DNA of 64,000 nucleotides from Bacteroidales bacterium (GTDB lineage: Bacteria > Bacteroidota > Bacteroidia > Bacteroidales > UBA3824), in the NCBI GenBank assembly GCA_016293845.1, contig JAEDDH010000012.1:39495-103494 (forward strand), written 5' to 3'. Shown here in pieces: positions 51,868-62,067 of this stretch. A model generated the notes under the pieces. It was not told the origin of the DNA. It searched no databases and saw nothing but the letters and a program-made list of their open reading frames with translations. Numbering within the stretch: position 1 is the stretch's first letter; each line of letters starts with the position of its first letter. The position numbers and the translations under genes are program-made.

Positions 51868-52751
51868 TATTCTTGTTCTTTTTGTCCAAAGTTGCACGAT
51901 TGCAGAGCTGCTTCTGCTTTGCTTATGTCGTTGTTGATTTCTTCAATGTCGCGAGCTTTGAGTAGTGCGTTAGATATTTCGCCGAGGTATTTGAGAGCCG
52001 TGGTAATGTTGTCTTGGCTGTTGACAAAACCTCTTATGTAGTCGTAGCGTTCTTTGATAAGGTTGAGTTTGTAAGCTTCTACAAGGGCTGTTTTGCCGTC
52101 GTAGGGCTGATAAACGTATTTTGTGAGTTTTTCTTCGTTGAAACTTTCTTCGGGAATATTGTTGATAGCAAGCTGATAGTTGGCAAAAGATTCGTTGAGC
52201 ATATTGTTCCAATTATTAGAGTCTTTTTGCCAAATGTCGTCGAGCAGATTAATAAGTATGTTCATCACTTTGTCGGTGTTGTAACGCTGCGATGTAATGT
52301 ACGAATTAATAACAGTGGCTTTTTCGTGGAGAGTGGAGTCTTGGGCAGATTTGAATTTTGCAGTAATGTTGCCGCAAGCATTGCTAAAAGGCGAAAGAGA
52401 TTTAAGTGTAGATTCAGCACTTGTAAGTTTGGTGTATTCGTGAATAGCAATGCGGTAAAGGTTGAAGATTTCGATTTTTTGACGAAGATCTTCGTTGGTG
52501 GCTACAACGGGATTGTAGTTGGCGTCTTGATGCGAAAGCACATTTGCAAGCGCATTGTCGAATTCGTTAGTGATAGCCACATCTTCAATTTGCGAATAAA
52601 TTTCGCTCATATTGTTGAGGGCTTGTATTGTAACGCTTGCCATGCGATTTTTTGCATTTGTTTTTTGATAAGGGGCATTGTTACAGCCATTTAGTGCCGA
52701 TATTCCAACTATTGCAGCAGCGGCTATTATTAATGATTTGATGCGTTTCAT
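51867..52751 (-). CDS. Lipoprotein of unknown function inside the dcw cluster
   Basis: Protein of 294 residues with a lipoprotein leader (MKRIKSLIIAAAAIVGISALNGC, lipobox LNGC). The mature part is almost wholly helical, with long heptad-like stretches, and no family is recognised. Its stop overlaps the murC start and it begins 36 bases after murG, so it is embedded in the operon. The usual Bacteroidetes order places murC directly after murG. It may be a periplasmic division or wall-synthesis factor; that is inference from position only. Confidence 0.8.
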   Translation of the reverse strand: MKRIKSLIIAAAAIVGISALNGCNNAPYQKTNAKNRMASVTIQALNNMSEIYSQIEDVAITNEFDNALANVLSHQDANYNPVVATNEDLRQKIEIFNLYRIAIHEYTKLTSAESTLKSLSPFSNACGNITAKFKSAQDSTLHEKATVINSYITSQRYNTDKVMNILINLLDDIWQKDSNNWNNMLNESFANYQLAINNIPEESFNEEKLTKYVYQPYDGKTALVEAYKLNLIKERYDYIRGFVNSQDNITTALKYLGEISNALLKARDIEEINNDISKAEAALQSCNFGQKEQE

Positions 52752-52787
52752 GAGTAATTTGTTTATTATATTTTATTATTTTTGTTT

Positions 52788-53888
52788 TTATTTATTATTA
52801 GCGTATTTAATTACTTCTTGGGCGATAATATCCGCCGAATTTTTAACTGCTAATTTATAAATATTTTTTGAATATGTATCCATTGTTTCGTTATCATTGC
52901 ATAAATTTTGCACTTTATCGAAAAATTTTTCTTCGGCTTCGCTGTCTTTTATGATTCCGGCTGCATTTTCGTTTACAAGAGCCATGGCATTTTTGGTTTG
53001 ATGGTCTTCGGCAACGTTGGGCGATGGAATAAAAATAACAGGTTTGGCAGCTAAACAAAGTTCTGAAACCGAGAGGGCACCCGATCGCGAAACCACAATA
53101 TCGGCGGCTTTGTATGCCAAATCCATACGTTTAACAAAGGCTGTGGGGTGTATGTCGGGGCAATTTTTGGTTTTCATTGCAGCTTCGATATTGTCCCAAT
53201 AGTATTTGCCTGTTTGCCAAATGATTTGTATATTGCCTTCAGCTTGAAATTTTTCGGCAAATTTTAACATGCTTTTGTTGATAGTGCCTGCACCGAGACT
53301 GCCGCCTATGATCAAAACCGTTTTTTTGTCGGGATTGAGGTTGAAATGCTCGATTGCTTCCTCACGTGTAGCTGTGTTTTCGGCAATGTCGGCACGTACA
53401 GGGTTGCCTGTGAGCATTGTTTTGCTCGGGTCAAAATACTTTTCCATATTTTTGTAGGCAGTAAAAATTTTTACTGCTTTGTCGGATAGCATTTTGTTGG
53501 TGAGTCCTGCGTGCGAGTTTTGTTCTTGAAGCATTATAGGTATTCCTGCCTTAGAAGCTGCACGTAGAATAGGTCCTGAAGCGTATCCTCCAACTCCTAT
53601 GGCAATGTCGGGCTGAAAATCTTTGATGATTTTTTTTGACATACGTGCACATTTGAGCAGTTTGAAAGGTAGAGCAAGGTTTTTGAGCGTGAGTTTGCGC
53701 TGCAAACCTGCTGCTGGAAGTCCAATAATTTTGAATCCAGCTGCTGGCACTTTTTCCATTTCAATTTTGTCTTGAGCACCCACAAACAGAATGTCGGTGT
53801 CGGGCGCGGCTTTTTTTATTGCCTGCGCTATTGCAATTGCGGGAAACACGTGTCCCCCAGTGCCTCCGCCTCCTATAAGTACTTTCAT
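52788..53888 (-). CDS. murG: MurG glycosyltransferase
   Basis: GT28 enzyme of 366 residues that makes lipid II from lipid I at the inner face of the membrane. It begins VLIGGGGTGGHVFPAIA and has the UDP-GlcNAc site SGALSVSELCLAAKPVIFIPSPNVAEDHQTKNA. Complete length. Confidence 0.97.
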   Translation of the reverse strand: MKVLIGGGGTGGHVFPAIAIAQAIKKAAPDTDILFVGAQDKIEMEKVPAAGFKIIGLPAAGLQRKLTLKNLALPFKLLKCARMSKKIIKDFQPDIAIGVGGYASGPILRAASKAGIPIMLQEQNSHAGLTNKMLSDKAVKIFTAYKNMEKYFDPSKTMLTGNPVRADIAENTATREEAIEHFNLNPDKKTVLIIGGSLGAGTINKSMLKFAEKFQAEGNIQIIWQTGKYYWDNIEAAMKTKNCPDIHPTAFVKRMDLAYKAADIVVSRSGALSVSELCLAAKPVIFIPSPNVAEDHQTKNAMALVNENAAGIIKDSEAEEKFFDKVQNLCNDNETMDTYSKNIYKLAVKNSADIIAQEVIKYANNK

Positions 53889-53900
53889 TATTGCTCAGTG

Positions 53901-55124
53901 TTAGTTGATAACAAACGGATAATCTGTAACATTCTCGATGTTTTGTTCGCGGTCGTGTTCTTCGATTTCCTCTTTTTCAGTTTCTTTGCCTACTTTTTCA
54001 GAATACCTTGTGATATTGATGATTATGCCTACTGATATAGACGTCATAATTAAGGCAGTACCACCCATGCTTATCAATGGCAGAGGTTGTCCTGTAACGG
54101 GAACGAGATTTACCGAGACAATCATGTTGGAAATGGCTTGCAGCATAATGTTGAGCGCAAGCCCTATGCAGAGAAACGCAGGAAACGCTCGCGTTTGATG
54201 CCGCGCCGCCATAACGCTTCGGTGCATAAGTATGATATAAAGCGTAATGATAACCAGAGCGGCAAACAAGCCGCGTTCTTCAATTATCGATGCAAAAATA
54301 AAGTCGGAATAAGGGTGAGGAATCACGTTTTTTTGCATACTTGCACCAGAACCTTGTCCAAAAAATCCACCGTTGGCAATAGCAATTCTGGCTTGTTCGG
54401 CTTGAAAATTATCTCTTTTGTTAGCGGTTTCGTCGGTTTGTGTAAAAGCTTCGATACGGCTTACCCATGTTCCAGCTCGATGTAGCGCACCCGTTTTGCC
54501 GAGTGCTACAACGCCAAGCAATGCAACTATAGCCAATCCTGCTCCTGCAATGGCTATGTGCTTGATTTTAACGCGGGCAATTATTAGCAACGCAACCATT
54601 GTAACACCTACAAGAAGTGCTGTAGAAAGGTTTGCCGGCATAATCAACCCACATGTTAACACTATGGCAATGGCCGAAATCTTGGCTCCTTTAAAAATAT
54701 CAGCATCGTCTTTTTGATGTGTTGCCATCACTTTGGCAACGAAGATGGTGAGACATAGTTTTGCCACATCGGATGTTTGCAGCGTTTGATTGATGATTGG
54801 AATTTTGAGCCATCGTTTGGCATCGTTGGTAGCATCGCCCCAAAGCAATGTAAACGCTAACAAAAACAAACCAAGGTATAGTGCCAAATTGGCAATATTA
54901 AACAGCCTTTTGTACGAAATGTTGCTCGTTACGAGTGTAACTGCAAATGCCACAATGCAAAATAGCGCTTGCGTTAACAAAAAATGTACATGCGAGCTGT
55001 TGCGACGGTATTCGAGGACGCCGGTAGTACTGTGCACAAACATCAGAGATGCTAACAGCAATAGTATATAGCACGTCCAAATCATTATGTCTCCTTTTAG
55101 GATACCAAAAAATTTGTCTTTCAT
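53901..55124 (-). CDS. ftsW: FtsW peptidoglycan glycosyltransferase (SEDS)
   Basis: Membrane protein of 407 residues with about ten helices of the SEDS family. Family residues appear in GDATNDAKRWLKIP and KNVIPHPYSDFIFASIIEERGLFAAL, and NLVPVTGQPLPLISMGGTALI. It polymerises lipid II with the PBP encoded upstream. A Lys/Glu-rich cytoplasmic tail follows the last helix. murD ends 69 bases upstream. Confidence 0.96.
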   Translation of the reverse strand: MKDKFFGILKGDIMIWTCYILLLLASLMFVHSTTGVLEYRRNSSHVHFLLTQALFCIVAFAVTLVTSNISYKRLFNIANLALYLGLFLLAFTLLWGDATNDAKRWLKIPIINQTLQTSDVAKLCLTIFVAKVMATHQKDDADIFKGAKISAIAIVLTCGLIMPANLSTALLVGVTMVALLIIARVKIKHIAIAGAGLAIVALLGVVALGKTGALHRAGTWVSRIEAFTQTDETANKRDNFQAEQARIAIANGGFFGQGSGASMQKNVIPHPYSDFIFASIIEERGLFAALVIITLYIILMHRSVMAARHQTRAFPAFLCIGLALNIMLQAISNMIVSVNLVPVTGQPLPLISMGGTALIMTSISVGIIINITRYSEKVGKETEKEEIEEHDREQNIENVTDYPFVIN

Positions 55125-55193
55125 TTGTCGTTGAGTTTGAGTTTTTGAGTATTTGAGTAGTGGGCAACAAGTGCTGCCCTAAAAAAATCTACG

Positions 55194-56528
55194 TTAGAGA
55201 TTGCGCACGCACTCTTTAAATTGTTCGCCTCGGTCTTCGTAACAGGTAAAGAGGTCGAAACTTGCGCATGCTGGCGAAAGAAGCACTGTATCGCCTTTGT
55301 CGGCAAGGAGGAAACATGTTTTAACGCAGTTTTCCATACTTTTGGTGTCGATAACTTCTACCATTCCATCAAAAGCATCGTGGATTGGTTTATTGTTTAC
55401 GCCGAGAGCTACAATGGCTTTAACCTTCTGTTTTACAAGACCGAATAGCTCGCTATAATCGTTGCCCTTGTCGATGCCGCCGAGAATGAGGATAACTTTG
55501 GTTTTGATGCTTTCGAGCGCGTACCACACTGAATTGACGTTGGTGGCTTTTGAGTCGTTGACAAATTCAACCCCGCGAACCGAAAGAAAATGCTCGAGAC
55601 GGTGTTCGAGTCCTTTGAAAGTTTCGAAGCTTTTGCGTATAGAGTTGCTGCGAATGTTGCAAGCCATAGCCGCAATACCCGCTGCCATACTGTTATACAT
55701 GTTGTGTTGTCCTTCTAATTGGAAGTCGGCTGTTGAAATTACAGCCTCGTTGTTTTCAAGTTTGATAATCATATTTCCGTTATTTATGTAGGAACCTTGA
55801 ACTTGTTCGTTTTTAAGCGAAAACGGCGCAAGTTTTTGTTGAAATGTGCGTTTTTTTACCTCTTCGGCTGTGATGGGGTCGTCGGCACAGTAGATAAAGA
55901 GGTCGTTAGGTGTTTGATTTTGTGTTATTCTAAACTTAGAGTCGGTATAGTTTTGCATCTTGTAGCCGTAACGGTCGAGATGATCGGGCGTTACGTTAAG
56001 TAAGATTGCCGCCTCGGCTTTAAACTTGTACATATTGTCGAGTTGAAAACTGCTAAGCTCAATTACATAGTAATCATAGTCATTTTCAGCTACTTGTAGT
56101 GCAAAACTCTTGCCAACGTTTCCAGCTATGGCGACATTAAGTCCAGCGTCCTTAAAAATCTTGTAAATTAATTCTGTTGTAGTTGTTTTTCCGTTGCTAC
56201 CTGTAATGCAAACTTTAACTGCATTGGTGTAACGTGCGGCAAATTCTATCTCTGAAATTACCGAAATGCCTTTTTCTACAAGTTTGAGAATTAATGGAGC
56301 ATTGTTTTTGATACCAGGACTTTTTATTACTTCGTCCGATGATAGTATTTTTTCTTCGGTATGATGTCCTTGTTCAAAGGGTATATTATATTTTTGCAAC
56401 TGCTCTATATAATTTTCTTTGATAGTACCACAATCGGAAACAAATACTTCAAAACCTTTTTTCTGTGCCAAGATTGCGGCTCCTATTCCACTTTCGCCTG
56501 CACCAAGTATTGCTATTTTTTTTGCCAT
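55194..56528 (-). CDS. murD: UDP-N-acetylmuramoylalanine-D-glutamate ligase MurD
   Basis: Mur ligase of 444 residues that adds D-Glu. It opens IAILGAGESGIGAAILAQ, has the ATP loop ITGSNGKTTTTELI, VTPDHLDRY, and the C-terminal LGGIDKGNDYS and LSPACASFDLFTCYEDRGEQFKECV signatures. Confidence 0.97.
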   Translation of the reverse strand: MAKKIAILGAGESGIGAAILAQKKGFEVFVSDCGTIKENYIEQLQKYNIPFEQGHHTEEKILSSDEVIKSPGIKNNAPLILKLVEKGISVISEIEFAARYTNAVKVCITGSNGKTTTTELIYKIFKDAGLNVAIAGNVGKSFALQVAENDYDYYVIELSSFQLDNMYKFKAEAAILLNVTPDHLDRYGYKMQNYTDSKFRITQNQTPNDLFIYCADDPITAEEVKKRTFQQKLAPFSLKNEQVQGSYINNGNMIIKLENNEAVISTADFQLEGQHNMYNSMAAGIAAMACNIRSNSIRKSFETFKGLEHRLEHFLSVRGVEFVNDSKATNVNSVWYALESIKTKVILILGGIDKGNDYSELFGLVKQKVKAIVALGVNNKPIHDAFDGMVEVIDTKSMENCVKTCFLLADKGDTVLLSPACASFDLFTCYEDRGEQFKECVRNL

Positions 56529-56530
56529 TG

Positions 56531-57691
56531 TTATCTGATTTTTAATGTTATAACTGATACCACTGCCAATATTATGGCAACTATAATAAACCTTGCCACT
56601 ATTTTGGGCTCGGGTATTCCTTTCTTTTGATAATGGTGGTGGAGCGGTGCCATCAAAAACAGGTGCATGCCACAGCCGTATTTTTTGAGAGTGCGTTTAA
56701 AGTACCATACCTGCGCCATTACGCTGATATTTTCGATGAGGAAAATGCCGCAGAAAATAGGTATGAGCAATTCTTTGCGTACCAAAATTGCAATTACTGC
56801 AATTATGCCGCCGATGGTAAGGCTGCCGGTGTCGCCCATAAATATCTGCGCGGGATAGGCATTGTACCAAAGAAAACCTATTGTCGCTCCTATAAATGCC
56901 GAGGTAAACACTACAAGTTCGCCAATGCCAGGTAGATACATGATTTTGAGATATTGTGAGAAAATCACGTTGCCCGAAAGGTAGGCAAAAACCAATAGTG
57001 TGGCAGCCGAAACTGCCGATGTGCCAGATGCAAGTCCATCAAGTCCGTCGGTCATGTTGGCTCCGTTAGAAACCGCTGTGATAATGAATGTTACCACGGC
57101 TATAAATATTATCCATCCTACCCAAGGGTACTGATCGCTATCCACAAACCAAGCTATGCGCGAATAGTCAAATTCGTTGTCTTTTACAAATGGAAGTGTG
57201 GTTTTGAGCGGGAAGGTGCTTGCAAGAGTATCGGGACTTAGGTATATTGCCAAGCCTACCACTATGCCGAGAAATATCTGTGCGGCAAGTTTAGCACGAC
57301 TATTAAGTCCGTCTTTGTTTTTCTTAAACACCTTTATATAATCGTCGGCAAAACCAACAGCTCCAAGCCAAAGTGTGGTAAAAAGCAACAATAATATATA
57401 GGTGTTGCTAAGTTCGGCAAATAGCAGCACGGGAATAATAATTGCGGCAATTATCATAATACCGCCCATGGTGGGTGTGCCTATTTTTTGTTTTTGACCA
57501 TCGAGATAGAGATCGCGGACAGATTCGCCAATTTGACGACTGCGCATATAGGCTATGAACCATTTGCCAAATATCAATGTTGTTAACAATGAGGTAATTA
57601 CTGCCATGCCCGAGCGAAAGGATATAAAATTAAATAATCCTGAGCCGGGTACGCCTAATTCTTGCAAATATTTAAAGAGATAATAGAGCAT
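56531..57691 (-). CDS. mraY: Phospho-MurNAc-pentapeptide transferase MraY
   Basis: Ten-helix enzyme of 386 residues that moves phospho-MurNAc-pentapeptide to undecaprenyl phosphate, forming lipid I. Seen are KIGTPTMGGIMII, the aspartate pair GFADDYIKVFKKNKDGL, TDGLDGLASG, and the final APLHHHYQKKGIPEPKIV. ATG overlaps the murE stop by one base. Confidence 0.98.
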   Translation of the reverse strand: MLYYLFKYLQELGVPGSGLFNFISFRSGMAVITSLLTTLIFGKWFIAYMRSRQIGESVRDLYLDGQKQKIGTPTMGGIMIIAAIIIPVLLFAELSNTYILLLLFTTLWLGAVGFADDYIKVFKKNKDGLNSRAKLAAQIFLGIVVGLAIYLSPDTLASTFPLKTTLPFVKDNEFDYSRIAWFVDSDQYPWVGWIIFIAVVTFIITAVSNGANMTDGLDGLASGTSAVSAATLLVFAYLSGNVIFSQYLKIMYLPGIGELVVFTSAFIGATIGFLWYNAYPAQIFMGDTGSLTIGGIIAVIAILVRKELLIPIFCGIFLIENISVMAQVWYFKRTLKKYGCGMHLFLMAPLHHHYQKKGIPEPKIVARFIIVAIILAVVSVITLKIR

Positions 57692-59157
57692 TATTTAGTT
57701 GTATTTAAAAGTTCTAATTGCTGTGTAACTATTTCTTTGTCGTCGAAATGCGATTTTACACCCATAACATCTTGATAGGTTTCGTGACCTTTGCCTGCTA
57801 TTAGAATGATGTCGCCTTTTTGTGCTATAAGACAAACCGTCTGAATTGCAGAGCGGCGGTCGGTGATGCGTATTGCTGCTGATTGCAATGCGGGAGTATC
57901 TAATCCGGCAAACATGTCGTCGAGAATCGCTTCTGGATTTTCGGTTCGGGGATTGTCGGATGTGAGGACAACCTTGTCGGAATATTGAACGGCTATCTTT
58001 GCCATAATGGGACGTTTGCTCTTGTCGCGGTCGCCTCCGCAGCCGCATACAGTGATGATTTTTTGAGGTGTGGTGCGTATTTGTCCGATGGTTTTGAGCA
58101 CGTTTTCGAGAGCGTCGGGTGTGTGAGCGTAGTCTACAATAGCGGTGATGCCTGCAAGGTTTACAATGTCGAAACGTCCGCGTACCGAACGCATTGCGCT
58201 GAGAGCGGTGAGCACATCTTCGGGTTTTTGACCAAGAAGAACGGCTGCGCTATACACGGCAAGCACATTGTAGGCGTTGAACCGTCCGGGAAGAAATGTC
58301 CACATCTCTTTGCCGCAGATATTGAGAAGCATACCTTCAAAATTGCTTTCCAAAACTGTGGCGTTGAAGTTGTAGAAGTTTTTGAGTCCGTAGGTTTTAA
58401 CTTGAGCTTTGGTATTTTGAACCATCACCATACCGTTTTTGTCGTCGCCATTGGTGAGGGCAAAGGCTGTGGACGGAAGGTTGTCGAAAAACAATTTCTT
58501 AGCTTTGATGTACTCCAAAAATGTTTTGTGATAGTCTAAGTGGTCGAGAGTGATGTTTGAAAATATTCCGAGGCGGAAATTGAGTCCGCTGATTCGTTTC
58601 TGAACAATTGAGTGCGAACTTACTTCCATAAAGCAGTATTCGCATCCAGCATCTACCATCTCAGCCATTAGGCGGTTGATGGTGATTGGGTCGGGAGTGG
58701 TTTGCTCGGCTGGGTATACTTTGTTGTCAACGCGGTTGTCAACGGTAGAGAGGAGTCCCGCCTTGTGTCCCATTTGACGGAACATATTATATAAAAGTGT
58801 GGCGGTGGTGGTTTTGCCGTTGGTGCCCGTTACTCCGGCAAGCGTAAGGTGTTCGGATGGGCGACCGTAAAATTCTGAAGCTATTTTGCCGATAGCGTCG
58901 GCAGTGTCGGCAACTGCAACAAATGCTACATTATCGGGAGCGTTGTCGGGAATGTGCATACATACAACAGCCGACACACCTTTATTAATAGTATCTTGAA
59001 TGTAAGCGTGCCCGTCGGTTTTGGTTCCGGGAACGGCAATAAAGCATACACCCGGAGCTGCTTGACGCGAATCGGAGGTGACAGCCTTGATTTCTACACC
59101 AAGATTGCCTTGTGTGCTTTCTGTTTTGATGTTGTGTATCAGTTGTTGCAGTGTCAT
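57691..59157 (-). CDS. murE: UDP-MurNAc-tripeptide ligase MurE
   Basis: Mur ligase of 488 residues that adds the third stem residue, expected to be meso-diaminopimelate in Bacteroidetes. The ATP loop is AGVTGTNGKTTTATLL; TTPDPITINRLMAEMVDAGCEYCFMEVSSHSI and DYAHTPDALENVL are typical. A DNPR motif (TSDNPRTENPEAI) supports mDAP rather than lysine. Confidence 0.97.
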   Translation of the reverse strand: MTLQQLIHNIKTESTQGNLGVEIKAVTSDSRQAAPGVCFIAVPGTKTDGHAYIQDTINKGVSAVVCMHIPDNAPDNVAFVAVADTADAIGKIASEFYGRPSEHLTLAGVTGTNGKTTTATLLYNMFRQMGHKAGLLSTVDNRVDNKVYPAEQTTPDPITINRLMAEMVDAGCEYCFMEVSSHSIVQKRISGLNFRLGIFSNITLDHLDYHKTFLEYIKAKKLFFDNLPSTAFALTNGDDKNGMVMVQNTKAQVKTYGLKNFYNFNATVLESNFEGMLLNICGKEMWTFLPGRFNAYNVLAVYSAAVLLGQKPEDVLTALSAMRSVRGRFDIVNLAGITAIVDYAHTPDALENVLKTIGQIRTTPQKIITVCGCGGDRDKSKRPIMAKIAVQYSDKVVLTSDNPRTENPEAILDDMFAGLDTPALQSAAIRITDRRSAIQTVCLIAQKGDIILIAGKGHETYQDVMGVKSHFDDKEIVTQQLELLNTTK

Positions 59158-59176
59158 ATTGTTTTGTTTTAGAGGA

Positions 59177-61345
59177 TTAGCCTAATTCTATAGTTATTTT
59201 TTTACCGCCTTCGATTTTGCTGCCCGGCGCAAGACTTTGTTTCTTTACCACTCCATGACCTATTACGGTTACTTTGAGATTTAATCCGCGCAAAATAAAT
59301 AGAGCATCTTTTAATCCCATACCTTTAACGTCGGGAACTGTGCCACGGGGCGAGGTGTAACGGTCGATAAGCAGTTTGTCGTGGTCGGCAGAACTTTGAG
59401 TCTGCACCCAAGTGGTGTTTTTTTGGTCAACGTCTAATACTTCTACGTGCAGACGCGAAAGAATGCGGTCTAATACTATTCGCTTGCCAGTGCGTGTGTT
59501 GGGTACAGATTTTTGGTCGTCTAATTTGGCAATATTAAACTCGCGGTTTTGCATGTCGTAGTCGTGTGTGTAGATGTTGTCGGCAATTTCTTTAAATACA
59601 GGAGCAGCCACGCGGTTGCCGTAGATGGAGCCTTCGGGTTCGTAGATTACCACAATGCACGAGTATTTGGGATTGTCGGCAGGGAAATATCCTGCAAACG
59701 ATGCTTGGTGTTTGTCGGTTTTTTGTTGTCCTTTAAACACTTGCGCTGTGCCAGTTTTGCCCGCAATTTTGTATTTGTTTGATTTGATGTTGGTGGCAGT
59801 GCCTTCTTCTACCACGCTCAATAGCATACTCTGAACCTTTTTGAGTGTGGTTTCGCTGCAGATTGAGGGGGCAATTACCTCGGTTTCAAATTCTTGCTGA
59901 ATGTCGCCATAGAGTTTTACTGCCTCAATTGCTTGCGGGCGAACCATTACACCGTTGTTTGCCACTGCGTTGTAAAGCGTAAGTGTTTGTATTGGTGTTA
60001 CTTTAAGCTCGTATCCAATGGCGTTTTGCGGAAGCGTGGTAATCGAAAACTTAGAGTTTTTGCCCGGATAGAGGATAAACGGGGCGGGTTCTCCTTTGAT
60101 TTTTATGCCTGTGCGCTGATTGAGCTGCATATTGTAGAGCAAATCATAAAAATACGAAATCGACCTTGTGCTTTTGCGGTTGTTGAGTCGTGGGTCAACG
60201 TATTTGGTGTCGGTGTTGTCGAACCCTGTGATAGCCATTATGCCAAAACCAACATTCGACGAGTGTGAAAACACCTCTTTTACAGATAGTTTGCCAAGCC
60301 CATCTTTGTGATCGTCGCGCATTGCGAATCTATCAGAAATGGTGAGCACGCCGTTGCCAGTGTTAATGGTGTCGTTGATATCGTATGCGCCAGATTCAAG
60401 AAGTGCTATCATCGAGGCAAGTTTAAACGTAGAGCCGGGCTCGGTAGAATAGCCGACAGCAAGATTTTGCCTTTCTGAGTATGTGCCACGAGCAGTGTCG
60501 CGTTCAAGACTTATCATAGCACGTATTTTGCCGGTTTTAACTTCCATCACCACTGCTGTGCCTGCTTGTGCGTTGTATTTTTTAAGCTGCTTGAGCAGAC
60601 ATTTTTCGGTCATGTCTTGGGTGTTGAGATTAATAGAGCTGACAACATCGTAGCCGGGTATTTTGTCTTCTTCGTCCCAAATGTTGTACGAAACAAATTC
60701 GCCCGAGGGGAGCTGGTGTACCAATTCTACATATTTGTTGCCTTTGAGCAAATCGTTGTAAGCACCTTCGATACCTATGATAAAATTGCCGCTGGTATCG
60801 GGTCCGCCAATTGTTCTACGTGCCATCAAATTGTCGATAACTTTGCGCTTGTAGTCGGTTTTACGTATAAATCCCGATTTGTTTTTCGACATACGAAATA
60901 TAGGAAACTTACCCATATCGCTGAGCTGCTTTGAGGTAAGTCCCGTTTTGATTTTGTAGTATCTTTTATCGGCTTTTTTAGCTTTGGTAAATTCTTCCTT
61001 GTAATATTCTTTGGGTTTGTCTTGAAAATAATTACTCATGCAGGCGGCAAGAGTGTCGATATATTTATTAAAGGTGTCTTGTTTTACCACTTTTAAATCC
61101 CAAAACGCAGAGCAAATCGGCACAGAGGCAGCAAGATAAAAACCATCCGACGAAATAATGTCTCCGCGTTTGGTGTATTTAATGTCGGTGCGTTCGGTTT
61201 TTTTCCGATTAGCCCATTCTTCTGCCGGACGTGATTGCAAGTAGATTATCTGTCCTATTATGAGTGCTATAACCCCAAATATCACAAAATAGAAAAATGT
61301 CATCCAAGATGTGATGTGTTTCCTTATGTCGTTTCCTTGTCGCAT
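59177..61345 (-). CDS. ftsI: Division-type penicillin-binding protein with PASTA domain
   Basis: Class B PBP (transpeptidase) of 722 residues. A membrane helix (about 13-35) leads to the dimerisation domain and a penicillin-binding domain with STFK (Ser306 nucleophile), SSN (362-364) and KTGTAQ. A single PASTA domain ends the protein (SPRGTVPDVKGMGLKDALFILRG). It cross-links septal wall made by FtsW. Longer than E. coli FtsI (588) because of an expanded N-terminal part and the PASTA tail. Confidence 0.96.
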   Translation of the reverse strand: MRQGNDIRKHITSWMTFFYFVIFGVIALIIGQIIYLQSRPAEEWANRKKTERTDIKYTKRGDIISSDGFYLAASVPICSAFWDLKVVKQDTFNKYIDTLAACMSNYFQDKPKEYYKEEFTKAKKADKRYYKIKTGLTSKQLSDMGKFPIFRMSKNKSGFIRKTDYKRKVIDNLMARRTIGGPDTSGNFIIGIEGAYNDLLKGNKYVELVHQLPSGEFVSYNIWDEEDKIPGYDVVSSINLNTQDMTEKCLLKQLKKYNAQAGTAVVMEVKTGKIRAMISLERDTARGTYSERQNLAVGYSTEPGSTFKLASMIALLESGAYDINDTINTGNGVLTISDRFAMRDDHKDGLGKLSVKEVFSHSSNVGFGIMAITGFDNTDTKYVDPRLNNRKSTRSISYFYDLLYNMQLNQRTGIKIKGEPAPFILYPGKNSKFSITTLPQNAIGYELKVTPIQTLTLYNAVANNGVMVRPQAIEAVKLYGDIQQEFETEVIAPSICSETTLKKVQSMLLSVVEEGTATNIKSNKYKIAGKTGTAQVFKGQQKTDKHQASFAGYFPADNPKYSCIVVIYEPEGSIYGNRVAAPVFKEIADNIYTHDYDMQNREFNIAKLDDQKSVPNTRTGKRIVLDRILSRLHVEVLDVDQKNTTWVQTQSSADHDKLLIDRYTSPRGTVPDVKGMGLKDALFILRGLNLKVTVIGHGVVKKQSLAPGSKIEGGKKITIELG

Positions 61346-61371
61346 GTGAGTGGTTTTTTGAGGTTTGATAT

Positions 61372-62067
61372 TTATCTTGAAGTGGCAACTTGCTGTTTAT
61401 GCAGTTGTCTGCGGTGTTTTAAAAAGAGTTCGCTTTCGTCTTTGAGCGAATCAGGACGATTGTATTTGTTTACCAAAAAATATTGCGGAGGCTCTTTTAA
61501 TGCATGTATTCCAAGAGCTTGAGTTTCAACTCTCTCTGCTACCTCGCTCTCTTTGCAGAATTTTGCAAGTTCGTTTGATAATAATATAGATAATCCTTTG
61601 GTGTTTTCGATTTCTTTGGTACGTTTTGCAATATTGGTGAGGTCGGTTTCTACAATGCGGTTAAAAGTGGTAACAATAATGCTTGCCGACACCACGAATA
61701 AGAAAGGAGCCATTATTCTGCTTTTGAGCTTGTCAAACGAAACGTTTTTGCTGTTGATTAATTGAAAGAGCGATAATTTTTCGTCGCTTTGTTCTTGTTC
61801 GTTTTCGTCAAAACTGCCGGATGTGGTATTTTCTTCGTTTCCATCGTACGAAAACGCAGCGCCAGAGCCGTCTTCGGGGTATGAACCGTTTGAATATGGA
61901 ATATCGTTAGAAAAAGGATCGTCGATTTCACGTCCTGTTTCGCCACTGTTTAAGCCATATTCCGAGGGGTCGGGCATAGCTCCGTTTTGCGACACGCGGT
62001 CGTAAGCCTCGTTGAGCACTCCGTTGCTAAATTCAATATCGGTGTCTAATAGAATGTCGTTTGTCAT
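61372..62067 (-). CDS. FtsL-like divisome protein with long acidic N terminus
   Basis: Protein of 231 residues in the ftsL position. A predicted membrane helix (about 119-134) is followed by a coiled coil (VETDLTNIAKRTKEIENTKGLSILLSNELAKF) and a short tail with YFLVNKYNRPD, as in Bacteroidetes FtsL. The first 110 residues are cytoplasmic, rich in Asp, Glu, Asn, Ser and Gly, and probably disordered; common FtsL proteins are about 100-120 residues in all. Its ATG overlaps the rsmH stop (ATGA). Confidence 0.78.
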   Translation of the reverse strand: MTNDILLDTDIEFSNGVLNEAYDRVSQNGAMPDPSEYGLNSGETGREIDDPFSNDIPYSNGSYPEDGSGAAFSYDGNEENTTSGSFDENEQEQSDEKLSLFQLINSKNVSFDKLKSRIMAPFLFVVSASIIVTTFNRIVETDLTNIAKRTKEIENTKGLSILLSNELAKFCKESEVAERVETQALGIHALKEPPQYFLVNKYNRPDSLKDESELFLKHRRQLHKQQVATSR

